A stretch of DNA of 64,000 nucleotides from Niastella koreensis GR20-10. GTDB taxonomy: Bacteria; Bacteroidota; Bacteroidia; Chitinophagales; Chitinophagaceae. Positions within the stretch are counted from its first letter, which is position 1. Every line of letters begins with the position of its first letter. The stretch covers positions 7,266,744-7,330,743 of the forward strand of contig NC_016609.1 of the NCBI RefSeq assembly GCF_000246855.1. The letters are read 5' to 3'. The notes beneath the pieces are model-generated. The model was not told the DNA's origin and did no database searches. It saw only the letters and a list, made by a program, of their open reading frames with translations. Below are positions 18,308-25,917 of this stretch, one piece after another. A program made the position numbers and the translations under genes.

Positions 18308-18831
18308 ACATTCTATTGGTTTAATTAATACAAGATTCATAACATTGGAGAGTGCTATCAAACCATGTATAAATCAACAACAAGTATATCTTATAAATAC
18401 ACCTGTGTCCCATTTGTGAATACTGAAAAAACATATGTCTTTCGCCGTTTGAGCAGAAACATTCATTTAACATAAGCATTTCCCCTTATAAGTCATAGCG
18501 CCCTTCAATGTACTTGATCCAGGTCAAGCAAATTGAAATGGTAACTTAAATGGCTAAGTGTTTGCTGACCCGATCCCGGTATTCTTTGAATTAAGAGCGG
18601 TAAAAGAAACGCTACATTCCTTCTACTTTTACATACAGAACGAACGATCAATAATCCGGATTACCAACACCACTCCAATATTAATAGAAAAGCTTACGGG
18701 CATTAACCTCCCGTCATAAACTCCAATATTTCTTACCTCCATTAATCAATTCATCAATGCACTAATGTTATGCGTATGCCTTGCCGGCTATGGCATTGAG
18801 CATGCTTAACAACTTACCTGTTCATTAAAAA
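18308..18831. other. Divergent intergenic region of 524 nt
   Basis: The promoters of the AraC regulator (minus) and of the FG-GAP surface protein (plus) must lie here. No gene is supportable. The one notable motif is the Fnr/Crp-like palindrome at 18513-18528. Confidence 0.5.
18513..18528. promoter_or_regulatory. Fnr/Crp-like palindrome
   Basis: CTTGATCCAGGTCAAG is a 14-of-16 symmetric dyad and matches the Fnr-type consensus TTGAT-N4-ATCAA at all but one position. It is 205 nt upstream of the AraC start and 304 nt upstream of the FG-GAP gene. The assignment is by pattern only. Confidence 0.35.
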
Positions 18832-21048
18832 ATGTTTACCGTGAAGTCAAATTTTTACACACTTGTGGTGCTAGCTATTGCATTGCCCTTATCTGCCGTA
18901 CATGCACAAACCTCTTCCAATGATATTTCATCCGACTGGTATAACCAGGCATTAAAAAGCATACAGCAACTAGAATCTCAAATAAAACCGGTGTCAGGAA
19001 CCGGTGATTACAGCGCAGCCAACATACCTGGCCACACCGGTTTTTATATTTCTCCCCTTGGCTATAAAGTAACCCCAACGGGAAAAAGTAACTGGGAAGT
19101 TGCTTTCAACCTTAAAGGTATTGGTCGCTCCAGCATTCAATGGACGCCCGATCAAAGCTGTGCGGTCACTCAAACACCAAACGAGTTACAATACCAATTC
19201 AATAATGTAGCTATTCAATACATTAATAATAACGATGGCTTACGCCAGAACTTTTGGGTAAACAGGAAAATGCCAGGCAGTGGCGCCTTAACGGTATCCA
19301 TTGAACCTGCTACTGAATTGCAGCCCCGGTTGCTAAGCAGTAACAGCCTGGCTTTTTTTAATGCTGCCGGCAAAATGTTGCTGGCTTACGAGGATCTGCA
19401 GGTATGGGATGCCAATCATAAACCCCTGCCCGCAGCGATGCATTTTACTAATGGTTTACTCACCATTGAAGTGGATGACAGCCAGGCTGCTTATCCCGTA
19501 ACTATTGATCCGCTGAATAAAACGCCCGAATGGAATACCTCAGCAGATGGGTTAATAAGTGGTCTTACCTCCCTGCAAATAAACTCTTCATTATATGGCT
19601 ACGCAGTAACAGGTTTGGGCGATGTGAATGGTGACGGGTATGGTGACGCTGCGGTCAGCGCGCCAGCCCTCACCAATATCTTCAGTGGCAACGGTTCGCT
19701 GGCCAGTGTAGGCGCCGTATTTGTTTTTTACGGTTCACCCACAGGTTTATCAACCACGCCCGCCAAAACCCTGCAACCGAACACAGCGGTGGCCGGTGCG
19801 CTTTTTGGAATGAGCGTTGACGCAGGCGATGTTACCGGCGATGGCATTAATGACATTATTGTTGGCGCTCCCCTTGATTCATATACCGCCACCACTTCAG
19901 GCTTAATAACATCGGCTACGGTGAAGGCTGGAAAGGTATACATCTTCCCCGGTGGAAATACCGCAGCCACCAACCCAACCAACTTTCTTGAAATAAAATT
20001 AGACGGCTCAGGGTTTTTCAGTACGGGCGTTGCCGGTCTATTGGCCAGCAATGTATCGGTCAATGCCCTTTTTGGCTTCTCTGTTGCCGCCGTTGGCGAC
20101 CTCGACGGTGATAATAAATCAGATATTGTGGTAGGCGCTCCTGCATACCTTGGCCCTGGTTTAGGAGCCGTTCAAAGTGGTGGGGCCTTTGTGTTTTACA
20201 CCAAAAGCCTTTCTAATCCTGTATCATTACAAACACCTTCTCCCTCTTTATTAGGGCTCGTAAATCTTCCTTTGCTGGGACACAGCGGTTTGCTGTTTGG
20301 GTTTAGTGTTGATGGCGCTGGTGATTATAATAACGATGGAATTCCCGATGTGGTGGTAGGCGCTCCGGCCGGTATTGATCTGTCGTCACTGGGCGGCGTA
20401 CTGAACGGCCAGGTTTTAGGTGGGACAGCGTATGTTTTTTACGGGAACGGATCGGGTGTTACCAACACAGCCGGTACCATGTTGAAATCAAGTACTAATA
20501 GTTTATTGGGCAATGCCGCCAACCTGTTTGGCTATAAAGTAAGAGGCTTAAAAAATCTGAGTGGCCTTCGTAACGGCAGTATTGCCATTGGCGCTCCCCT
20601 TGGCGGCTTATTGCCTAATTCCCTTAGCCTTACCATTCAAACCGGTGGGGTGCACATCTTCAAAAAGAAAACCAGCTCACCCGGCGCCACTGTACTCAGC
20701 GACCAGGTGATTGAATCGCCCCGCTCAACCAGCCTGCTGAATATCCTGAATTCCCTGCAGGTGAATGCATTGTTTGGCGCCGCCATCGATAATGCGTACG
20801 ATGTAAACTGCGACGGTTATACGGACATAGTAGTGGGCGAACCTTTATCATCTGGCGCCACTTTAGCTCAATTACAGGCAAATGCCGTGGGTGGCGCAGC
20901 CTATGTATTCCTGGGCAATTCTGGTGGCACCTTTGCCCCAACGCCTCAATACACCACTTCAGTTAGTTTGGGTACCGACTTCCTTTCCGTAAATGCCGTG
21001 TCGTTATATGGTTATAGTGTGGCCGGCGTACCCGATACCCGTGGGTAG
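18832..21048 (+). CDS. FG-GAP repeat surface protein, N-terminal part of a frameshifted gene
   Basis: 738 residues before a premature TAG. A signal peptide ends near 'LSAVHAQ'. Residues ~45-235 are a beta domain without a name I can give. From ~255 onward there are at least six FG-GAP/integrin-alpha propeller repeats with the Ca-binding loop DxNxDGxxD, for example 'GDVNGDGYGDAAVSAP', 'GDVTGDGINDIIVGAP', 'GDLDGDNKSDIVVGAP', 'GDYNNDGIPDVVVGAP'. The last repeat is cut in 'LYGYSVAGVPDTRG', and its continuation ('VGTSPRILTGAPAA') is found one frame away immediately after the stop, leading into the fragment at 21111. Known role of such proteins: T9SS-exported cell-surface or secreted adhesins. Confidence 0.8.
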   Translation: MFTVKSNFYTLVVLAIALPLSAVHAQTSSNDISSDWYNQALKSIQQLESQIKPVSGTGDYSAANIPGHTGFYISPLGYKVTPTGKSNWEVAFNLKGIGRSSIQWTPDQSCAVTQTPNELQYQFNNVAIQYINNNDGLRQNFWVNRKMPGSGALTVSIEPATELQPRLLSSNSLAFFNAAGKMLLAYEDLQVWDANHKPLPAAMHFTNGLLTIEVDDSQAAYPVTIDPLNKTPEWNTSADGLISGLTSLQINSSLYGYAVTGLGDVNGDGYGDAAVSAPALTNIFSGNGSLASVGAVFVFYGSPTGLSTTPAKTLQPNTAVAGALFGMSVDAGDVTGDGINDIIVGAPLDSYTATTSGLITSATVKAGKVYIFPGGNTAATNPTNFLEIKLDGSGFFSTGVAGLLASNVSVNALFGFSVAAVGDLDGDNKSDIVVGAPAYLGPGLGAVQSGGAFVFYTKSLSNPVSLQTPSPSLLGLVNLPLLGHSGLLFGFSVDGAGDYNNDGIPDVVVGAPAGIDLSSLGGVLNGQVLGGTAYVFYGNGSGVTNTAGTMLKSSTNSLLGNAANLFGYKVRGLKNLSGLRNGSIAIGAPLGGLLPNSLSLTIQTGGVHIFKKKTSSPGATVLSDQVIESPRSTSLLNILNSLQVNALFGAAIDNAYDVNCDGYTDIVVGEPLSSGATLAQLQANAVGGAAYVFLGNSGGTFAPTPQYTTSVSLGTDFLSVNAVSLYGYSVAGVPDTRG

Positions 21049-21110
21049 GCACTTCTCCCCGCATTCTCACGGGCGCTCCTGCTGCTGCACTCAATTTCAA
21101 CAACAGCCTG

Positions 21111-21776
21111 TTGAACCTCGGCAGTACGCTTGGACTGTTAACTAACTTTCTGGCCGGTGACAACGGACCTGGTAAAAGCTTTTTGTTCAATGCCAACCTG
21201 TGCGGCACCAACACGCTGCCTATTACGCTGGTAGAATTTAAAGGGCAGGAAAAAGACGCCACAACGATCAGCCTCAGCTGGAAAACCAGCAACGAAATAA
21301 ACTTCAATCGCTTTGAGGTAGAGAAAAGCACCGACGGCGTACACTTTACATCCATTGGACTGGTGTTCCCCTGGGAAGACGCCAACCACATCGACTACGC
21401 ATTTAACGACAAAAACGTAACTCCCGGAGCTAACTATTACCGGTTAAAAATGATAGATAACGATGCAGCTTACAAGTATTCCAGCACGCTTAAATTCTCT
21501 GTGGCCGAAACAGCTGGTGCAAGAATTGCTATCGCGCCAAATCCTGTTGTCGACAAAATCAATGTACAACTAACAGGGCTAAGTGAAAATACCTACCGGA
21601 TGGAATTACGCAGTATAACCGGACAAAAATTTGCAGAAAAAACAATTAACATTACCCGATACAGCCAAACAGAAAACCTTCCGCGGACTGTCTCCATGAC
21701 ACCAGGGATATATTTTCTAACTGTATACGATAAGAATTTTAAGAAAGTAGCTTCGAACAGGATTATTATTCTTTAG
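21111..21776 (+). CDS. C-terminal T9SS sorting fragment of the frameshifted FG-GAP protein
   Basis: The first ATG in this frame is at 21111 but the homologous reading starts at about 21045 (VGTSPRILTGAPAAALNFNN), so this is the 3' part of the gene starting at 18832. It holds a short linker with 'LPITLVEFKGQEKDATTISLSWKTSNEINFNRFEVEKSTDGVHF', a fibronectin-III-like domain usual before sorting signals, and a type A T9SS sorting domain 'IAPNPVVDKINVQL...GIYFLTVYDKNFKKVASNRIIIL'. Alone it has no signal peptide and could not be exported. It becomes functional only if the frame is restored. Confidence 0.75.
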   Translation: MNLGSTLGLLTNFLAGDNGPGKSFLFNANLCGTNTLPITLVEFKGQEKDATTISLSWKTSNEINFNRFEVEKSTDGVHFTSIGLVFPWEDANHIDYAFNDKNVTPGANYYRLKMIDNDAAYKYSSTLKFSVAETAGARIAIAPNPVVDKINVQLTGLSENTYRMELRSITGQKFAEKTINITRYSQTENLPRTVSMTPGIYFLTVYDKNFKKVASNRIIIL

Positions 21777-21794
21777 GTTTACACGTGAAAAATT

Positions 21795-21826
21795 AAGCCC
21801 CGGCGTTCCCGCCGGGGCTTTTGTTT
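21795..21826 (+). terminator. Intrinsic terminator of the FG-GAP gene
   Basis: AAGCCCCGGCG, loop TTCC, CGCCGGGGCTT, then TTGTTTG: an 11-bp perfect GC-rich stem 20 nt after the stop at 21776. Confidence 0.9.
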
Positions 21827-22056
21827 GTGCCAGATTACCACTTTCCTTACAGGCAACATTGATCGCAGGTGTACTATCATTCATATTTATCCGAAGCACT
21901 TCTGACGCTTTGGCAAACCCTCATAAAGGGGAAATTGATGTTGTGAGATGGACCGTTAGAACCATTGTTTTTTTGGTACGATAAATGCCAACAAGAAAAA
22001 CGAGCAATTGTAGCGGAAAAATTTTCACACTTTAAAAATCCTTGGAGGGTTTGTCT

Positions 22057-23274
22057 ATGAATCAAGGCCTGAACCGCCGGACATTCTTACGGAATGTTGG
22101 GCTGGCTGCTGCGGGTGCATTGGCAGGATGCAATAAAGTATTACCCGAAATTGCAGCAGTTACAAATAAGAATAACATTGGTAGCACTACTACCGACGCC
22201 ACCAGCAATATCATTGCTCCTCTTAAAAAGATCCCCGAATGGCGCGGCTTTAACATCTCCGATTATTTTCAGCCAGATCCCTGGTATGTAGGGGAAAACA
22301 CCCCGGAAGAGTTGTTTAAATATGTGGCCGACTGGGGCTTCGATTTCATTCGTTTGCCCGTTGCTTATCCCAACTATCTTGACCTGGCAGCTGGTCAGCA
22401 AAACATCAATGCCGGTGATGTATATAAGATAGATGAAACCAAAGCCGACAAAATACAGAATACAATTTACCTGGCGCAGAAGTATAACCTGCATGTGAGC
22501 CTTAACCTGCATCGTGCCCCCGGTTATTGTGTAAGCGCGGGCTATCACGAACCGTATAATTTGTGGACGCAGCAGGATGCGCAGGACGCATTTGTTTATC
22601 ACTGGAGCTATTGGGCAAAACGCTTTAAGAATATGTCCACCCAAAAGATCAGCTTCGACCTGGTGAATGAACCCTGTTACCGGGAAGATGTGAACAATAC
22701 TTCTTCAAAGACCACAGCCGTACCTGGCGCTACTTATCGCACCGTAGCACAGGCAGCAACCCTGGCCATTCGTAAAGAGAATGCGAATTTTTATGTGATT
22801 GCCGATGGCAACAATGGAGCTACCGATCCGGTGTCTGAACTGGCAGATCTTAACATTGCACAAAGCTGTCGCGGTTATGTACCGTATGAGATCACGCACT
22901 ACAAAGCACCCTGGGTGTTTCCCGATCCTGCATACCAGCCAATACCTGTATGGCCCGGCGAAATGGGCGGCAGGTATTACAGCAGGGCAACTATGGAAGA
23001 ATATTACAAACCATGGATTGACCTGGCAAAAAGTGGCGTAGGGGTGCATTGCGGTGAGTGCGGCGCCTGGAAGGAAACGCCACATGATGTATTCCTCGCC
23101 TGGTTTGGTGATGTGCTGGATATTCTTACCTCAAACGGAATTGGCTTTGCCCTGTGGGACCTGAAAGGTGAATTCGGCATCCTGAATTCAAACCGTTCCG
23201 ATATTCAGTATGAAGACTGGTATGGTTACAAGCTGGACAGGTCGTTGCTGGCGTTGATGCAGAGTAAGAAATAA
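22057..23274 (+). CDS. Glycoside hydrolase family 5 (cellulase-like) lipoprotein
   Basis: 405 residues from the ATG at 22057, which is preceded by GGAGGG at 22044-22049, an unusually strong ribosome site for this genome. The N-terminus has a twin-arginine motif (NRRTFLR) followed by a lipobox-like LAGC with Cys25, so it is a Tat-exported, probably lipidated protein. The (beta/alpha)8 domain shows 'WGFDFIRLPVAYPNYLDL', 'HVSLNLHRAPGY', the acid/base Glu205 in 'FDLVNEPC' and the nucleophile Glu334 in 'VHCGECGAW', then 'GFALWDLKGEFGILNS'. The substrate is likely a beta-glucan or beta-mannan, but the subfamily cannot be told by eye. It stands alone. Confidence 0.88.
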   Translation: MNQGLNRRTFLRNVGLAAAGALAGCNKVLPEIAAVTNKNNIGSTTTDATSNIIAPLKKIPEWRGFNISDYFQPDPWYVGENTPEELFKYVADWGFDFIRLPVAYPNYLDLAAGQQNINAGDVYKIDETKADKIQNTIYLAQKYNLHVSLNLHRAPGYCVSAGYHEPYNLWTQQDAQDAFVYHWSYWAKRFKNMSTQKISFDLVNEPCYREDVNNTSSKTTAVPGATYRTVAQAATLAIRKENANFYVIADGNNGATDPVSELADLNIAQSCRGYVPYEITHYKAPWVFPDPAYQPIPVWPGEMGGRYYSRATMEEYYKPWIDLAKSGVGVHCGECGAWKETPHDVFLAWFGDVLDILTSNGIGFALWDLKGEFGILNSNRSDIQYEDWYGYKLDRSLLALMQSKK

Positions 23275-23766
23275 ACGGTGAGTGGTGAGTAGTGAGTGGT
23301 GAGTAAGCTTGAGAACTTTTAGAAGTTCTGCGCAGCCGGAAACCCACTCACAACTGACAACTCACAACTCACTATTTAATTTGCAACAGCGTATCATAAA
23401 GGCTGCTTATTCACACATCCTCAACCACTTACCCGCTTATAGGCGCTTTTACCCATTTATACTACCGATCATCACACATACTTTACCGGCTGGCAAACAA
23501 AAGTTGCCGCTCATGTCGGATTTTCTAAACGAAATGTTAAGCCCCATATAACTTTGTTATGTCTAAACAAACAGGAGAACACTCTCCATTACCATGAACA
23601 AGGTTATCGAACTCCGTTACTTTATCTACCGCCAACGAGTAAAGCCACCAGCAATCGCAAATTCCAATTAATCGTTTTCGGCTCACTGAGTGAACCATAC
23701 TCATTCGCTTACTTCTATGCAAGCGCCTGGGAATGATATGAATTTGCCATGTTCAATTATGAAAAG
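23275..23766. other. Intergenic region with hairpin-forming low-complexity repeat
   Basis: At 23277-23307 there are repeated GTGAGT units, and at 23343-23373 repeated ACTCAC units that can pair with them. AGAACTT-TTAG-AAGTTCT (23312-23329) forms a hairpin in between. From 23374 to 23766 several short frames exist but none has a recognisable pattern; I see no supportable gene. Confidence 0.5.
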
Positions 23767-23958
23767 ATGAAATTAAAATGTTGGCTCGGTCCGTTATTAG
23801 GTGTAATAATTCTGCTAGCACTGCGACAAATGGTATACGACAAAATGCAAAATGAACAATCACAGTCAGCAATACCTGCAGCAATAGAAAAGAAGAGACC
23901 GGAGATCAATCCTCCGATGGCTGGTGCCCTTTTAATCAGGGACACACTACCCTTCTGA
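23767..23958 (+). CDS. Small single-pass membrane protein, 63 aa
   Basis: From the ATG at 23767 the peptide reads MKLKCWLGPLLGVIILLALR, a basic start followed by one hydrophobic helix, then a polar periplasmic-looking tail 'QMVYDKMQNEQSQSAIPAAIEKKRPEINPPM'. An in-frame ATG six codons upstream is also possible. I do not recognise it. The helix and composition make it plausible as a real gene, but it lies in a repeat-rich gap and has no supporting terminator or partner. Confidence 0.4.
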   Translation: MKLKCWLGPLLGVIILLALRQMVYDKMQNEQSQSAIPAAIEKKRPEINPPMAGALLIRDTLPF

Positions 23959-23982
23959 ATTAATTTCAGTTAAACTAAACAA

Positions 23983-24085
23983 GGCAGTCCGCCAGCTGGC
24001 GGAACATAACAGTTCTACTGTTATGGGTGACTGCCCTTTGCCCAGACATTCCAGACAGGCTTTAGCATCCCGGTAAACCGGGACA
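23983..24085. repeat. Composite palindromic element with three-way-junction shape
   Basis: Outer arms GGCAGT (23983-23988) and ACTGCC (24030-24035) enclose two complete hairpins: CCGCCAGCTGGCGG (23989-24002) and CATAACAG-TTCTA-CTGTTATG (24005-24025). A further hairpin TCCCGGTAAACCGGGA lies at 24068-24083. The set is in the gap before the 24221 cluster. Confidence 0.65.
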
Positions 24086-24134
24086 GGGATTGCCATTACT
24101 AACCTAAATAACAAAATCTTCTCTTCAACTACTT

Positions 24135-24153
24135 CCCCCTCCACCGGAGGGGG
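24135..24153. repeat. CCCCTCCACCGGAGGGG palindrome, copy 1
   Basis: CCCCCTCC-ACC-GGAGGGGG is a perfect 8-bp inverted repeat. The 17-bp core recurs exactly at 59495-59511, 35 kb away, so it belongs to a dispersed palindrome family. Confidence 0.65.
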
Positions 24154-24220
24154 CCAGGGGGAGGCCTGCATCTCGTAAAACGGGATCAGTTGAAGATAAC
24201 AACACTTAACACCTATAACT

Positions 24221-24835
24221 ATGGCCAACTTAGGAAAGAAAATTTTATCAGCGTTTGTGGAAGTGAATGAAGCATTGCCTAAACAAACAGAACCTGTTGC
24301 CACCTTCACCAGTACAACTACTAATAATAGCAATACAACACAAGTGAACAGCACAAAGTTCAAAGAACACTTTGAAAAATTGCTCCGGGAGGCAAACCTG
24401 CCTGGTCCTGACTACTTCGAATACAGTAAAATGTTAGAGGCCATGCAGGCAGTGCCCGATGAACAGGTACGTTTTACCACTGCTTTTGCCGGCTTAAGCG
24501 TACAAGGCCTCGATAAACAAAAATTGTTATCCAGCGCCGGTCAGTACCTGCAATTGCTGGATGCGGACGCCCAAAGCTTTCACAGTTCCGTAGACGCCGC
24601 TTTACAGGAAAAAGTGGTGGAAAAGAAACAGCAGATGGATGAAAAGGAAAAACGCATTCAACAGCTAACGCAGGAGATAAGCACATTGCAAAACGAATTA
24701 TTGGTGATGCAGGCTGAAATAAAAGAGAATGAAGCAAAGATAGCCACCAATACCGGTGGATATAAATATGAAAGCGAAGCGATGAAAAACCGTATTGTCC
24801 GCGACATCGAAAAAATTAAAACATATATACAATAA
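24221..24835 (+). CDS. Coiled-coil protein, first gene of an ABC/OmpA cluster
   Basis: 204 residues, no signal peptide or membrane helix, so cytosolic. Residues ~1-45 are a Thr/Asn-rich linker after 'MANLGKKILSAFVEVNEALP'. Residues ~46-115 are a compact helical domain ('KFKEHFEKLLREANLPGPDYFEYSKMLEAM', 'FTTAFAGLSVQGLDKQKLLSSAGQYLQLL'). Residues ~120-185 form a strong heptad coiled coil ('VVEKKQQMDEKEKRIQQLTQEISTLQNELLVMQAEIKENEAKI'). I know no name for the family; the layout recalls PspA-like membrane-stress coiled coils but this is only a structural impression. It is 11 nt upstream of the next gene, so co-transcribed with the membrane and transporter genes that follow. Confidence 0.78.
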   Translation: MANLGKKILSAFVEVNEALPKQTEPVATFTSTTTNNSNTTQVNSTKFKEHFEKLLREANLPGPDYFEYSKMLEAMQAVPDEQVRFTTAFAGLSVQGLDKQKLLSSAGQYLQLLDADAQSFHSSVDAALQEKVVEKKQQMDEKEKRIQQLTQEISTLQNELLVMQAEIKENEAKIATNTGGYKYESEAMKNRIVRDIEKIKTYIQ

Positions 24836-24846
24836 ACCAACGGAAC

Positions 24847-25839
24847 ATGATAAACCCTATTCAAAAAACAAAAACACCCGGCTGGCTCTCTGAACCCAGG
24901 AACATGGCCACCGCAGTGATAGGTGTTTCCTTAACAGCCGGTTTGGCTTACGGTTTCTTAACCAATGTACTGCCCTGGCTCGTAACCGTAACATGGAACC
25001 TGGTGAACCTGGTTATTGGCGGGGTGATCCTCGGCATTTTGCTGATGATAGTAACCAATAAAAAATTCTGGCGGGCGCTGAAGTACCTGGCTGAATTTAT
25101 AGCCAACTACACCATTGGGATTGCGATCGAGCTGAACCCGTTCAGTATTCTGCAAGCCAAAATTGAGCAGGGCTATAAAGACAGGAACACGCTGTACCAG
25201 CAGGCTGCCAAATTAAAAGGCAAACAAAGTGAGCTGGTTAACAAGCTGAGCGAGAAAGAAAAAGAGTTGCAGCTGAACATTCAAAAAGTGAAGATTCTGC
25301 AGGCTGAACAGGGCAAAAACAGCCCCCGGATTGATCTGTACGCCAACAATGTATTGCGTTGCCGGGAATACATCGACAATGTAACACCCATAGTAGGCGA
25401 CCTGAACAAACTGATAACATTCACCGATGCGGCCTATGAAGAGAGTGGTATTATGCTCGAAGATGCGAAGCTGGACCTGGAAGCCAAGAAAGACCTGTAC
25501 TATTCGGTGACAACCGGTTTATCGGCCGTTACAAGCGCCATGAAAGCCTTTAAGGGCGACGATGAACTGAACCAGGATGCCGAAAAAGCCCTGGCCATCC
25601 TGAAAGTACAGATCGGTGAAAAGATCGGCCACATAAAATCGGCCATAGACGTTACCTCCCGCTTCATGGATGACAAGGTGCTGGAAGATAAAGCGAAGTC
25701 GGCCCAGGCTATTGAGTTAATCAATCAGTTTAACAGCAACGACTTCAATTATACGCAGGGTGCGCTGGAAAGGAACTCTGATAGTGGTAAGTTAAAAGGC
25801 ATATCTACACCGGACAGATATCGTGGGTTGTTAGACTAG
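24847..25839 (+). CDS. Two-pass membrane protein with long cytosolic coiled coil
   Basis: 330 residues. Two or three N-terminal hydrophobic helices ('AVIGVSLTAGLAYGFLTNVLPWLVTVTWNLVNLVIGGVILGILLMIV' and 'FWRALKYLAEFIANYTIGIAIEL') are followed by about 220 residues of helix with heptads ('NTLYQQAAKLKGKQSELVNKLSEKEKELQLNIQKVKILQAEQ', 'LDLEAKKDLYYSVTTGLSAVTSAMKAF', 'DKVLEDKAKSAQAIELINQF'). The arrangement suggests an inner-membrane anchor with a cytosolic PspA-like rod. I cannot name the family. It sits between the soluble coiled-coil gene and the SBP-OmpA gene, with 11 nt and 78 nt gaps, and probably links the transporter to the soluble coiled-coil protein (inference). Confidence 0.78.
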   Translation: MINPIQKTKTPGWLSEPRNMATAVIGVSLTAGLAYGFLTNVLPWLVTVTWNLVNLVIGGVILGILLMIVTNKKFWRALKYLAEFIANYTIGIAIELNPFSILQAKIEQGYKDRNTLYQQAAKLKGKQSELVNKLSEKEKELQLNIQKVKILQAEQGKNSPRIDLYANNVLRCREYIDNVTPIVGDLNKLITFTDAAYEESGIMLEDAKLDLEAKKDLYYSVTTGLSAVTSAMKAFKGDDELNQDAEKALAILKVQIGEKIGHIKSAIDVTSRFMDDKVLEDKAKSAQAIELINQFNSNDFNYTQGALERNSDSGKLKGISTPDRYRGLLD

Positions 25840-25917
25840 GAAATTCACGTTTCACGATTCAGCCTCTTATGAAAAAACCAACAAACAATTTAAACAACTA
25901 TAAAATTAATATAGACA

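Noticed and set aside
21030..21060. Programmed -1 ribosomal frameshift in the FG-GAP gene
   Set aside because: No slippery heptamer or following pseudoknot is seen; a single missing G in GGG is a simpler explanation.
23309..23736. Short plus-strand frames of 60-80 residues after the GH5 gene
   Set aside because: Composition is atypical, no start signals, and part of the sequence is repeat; not supportable as genes.
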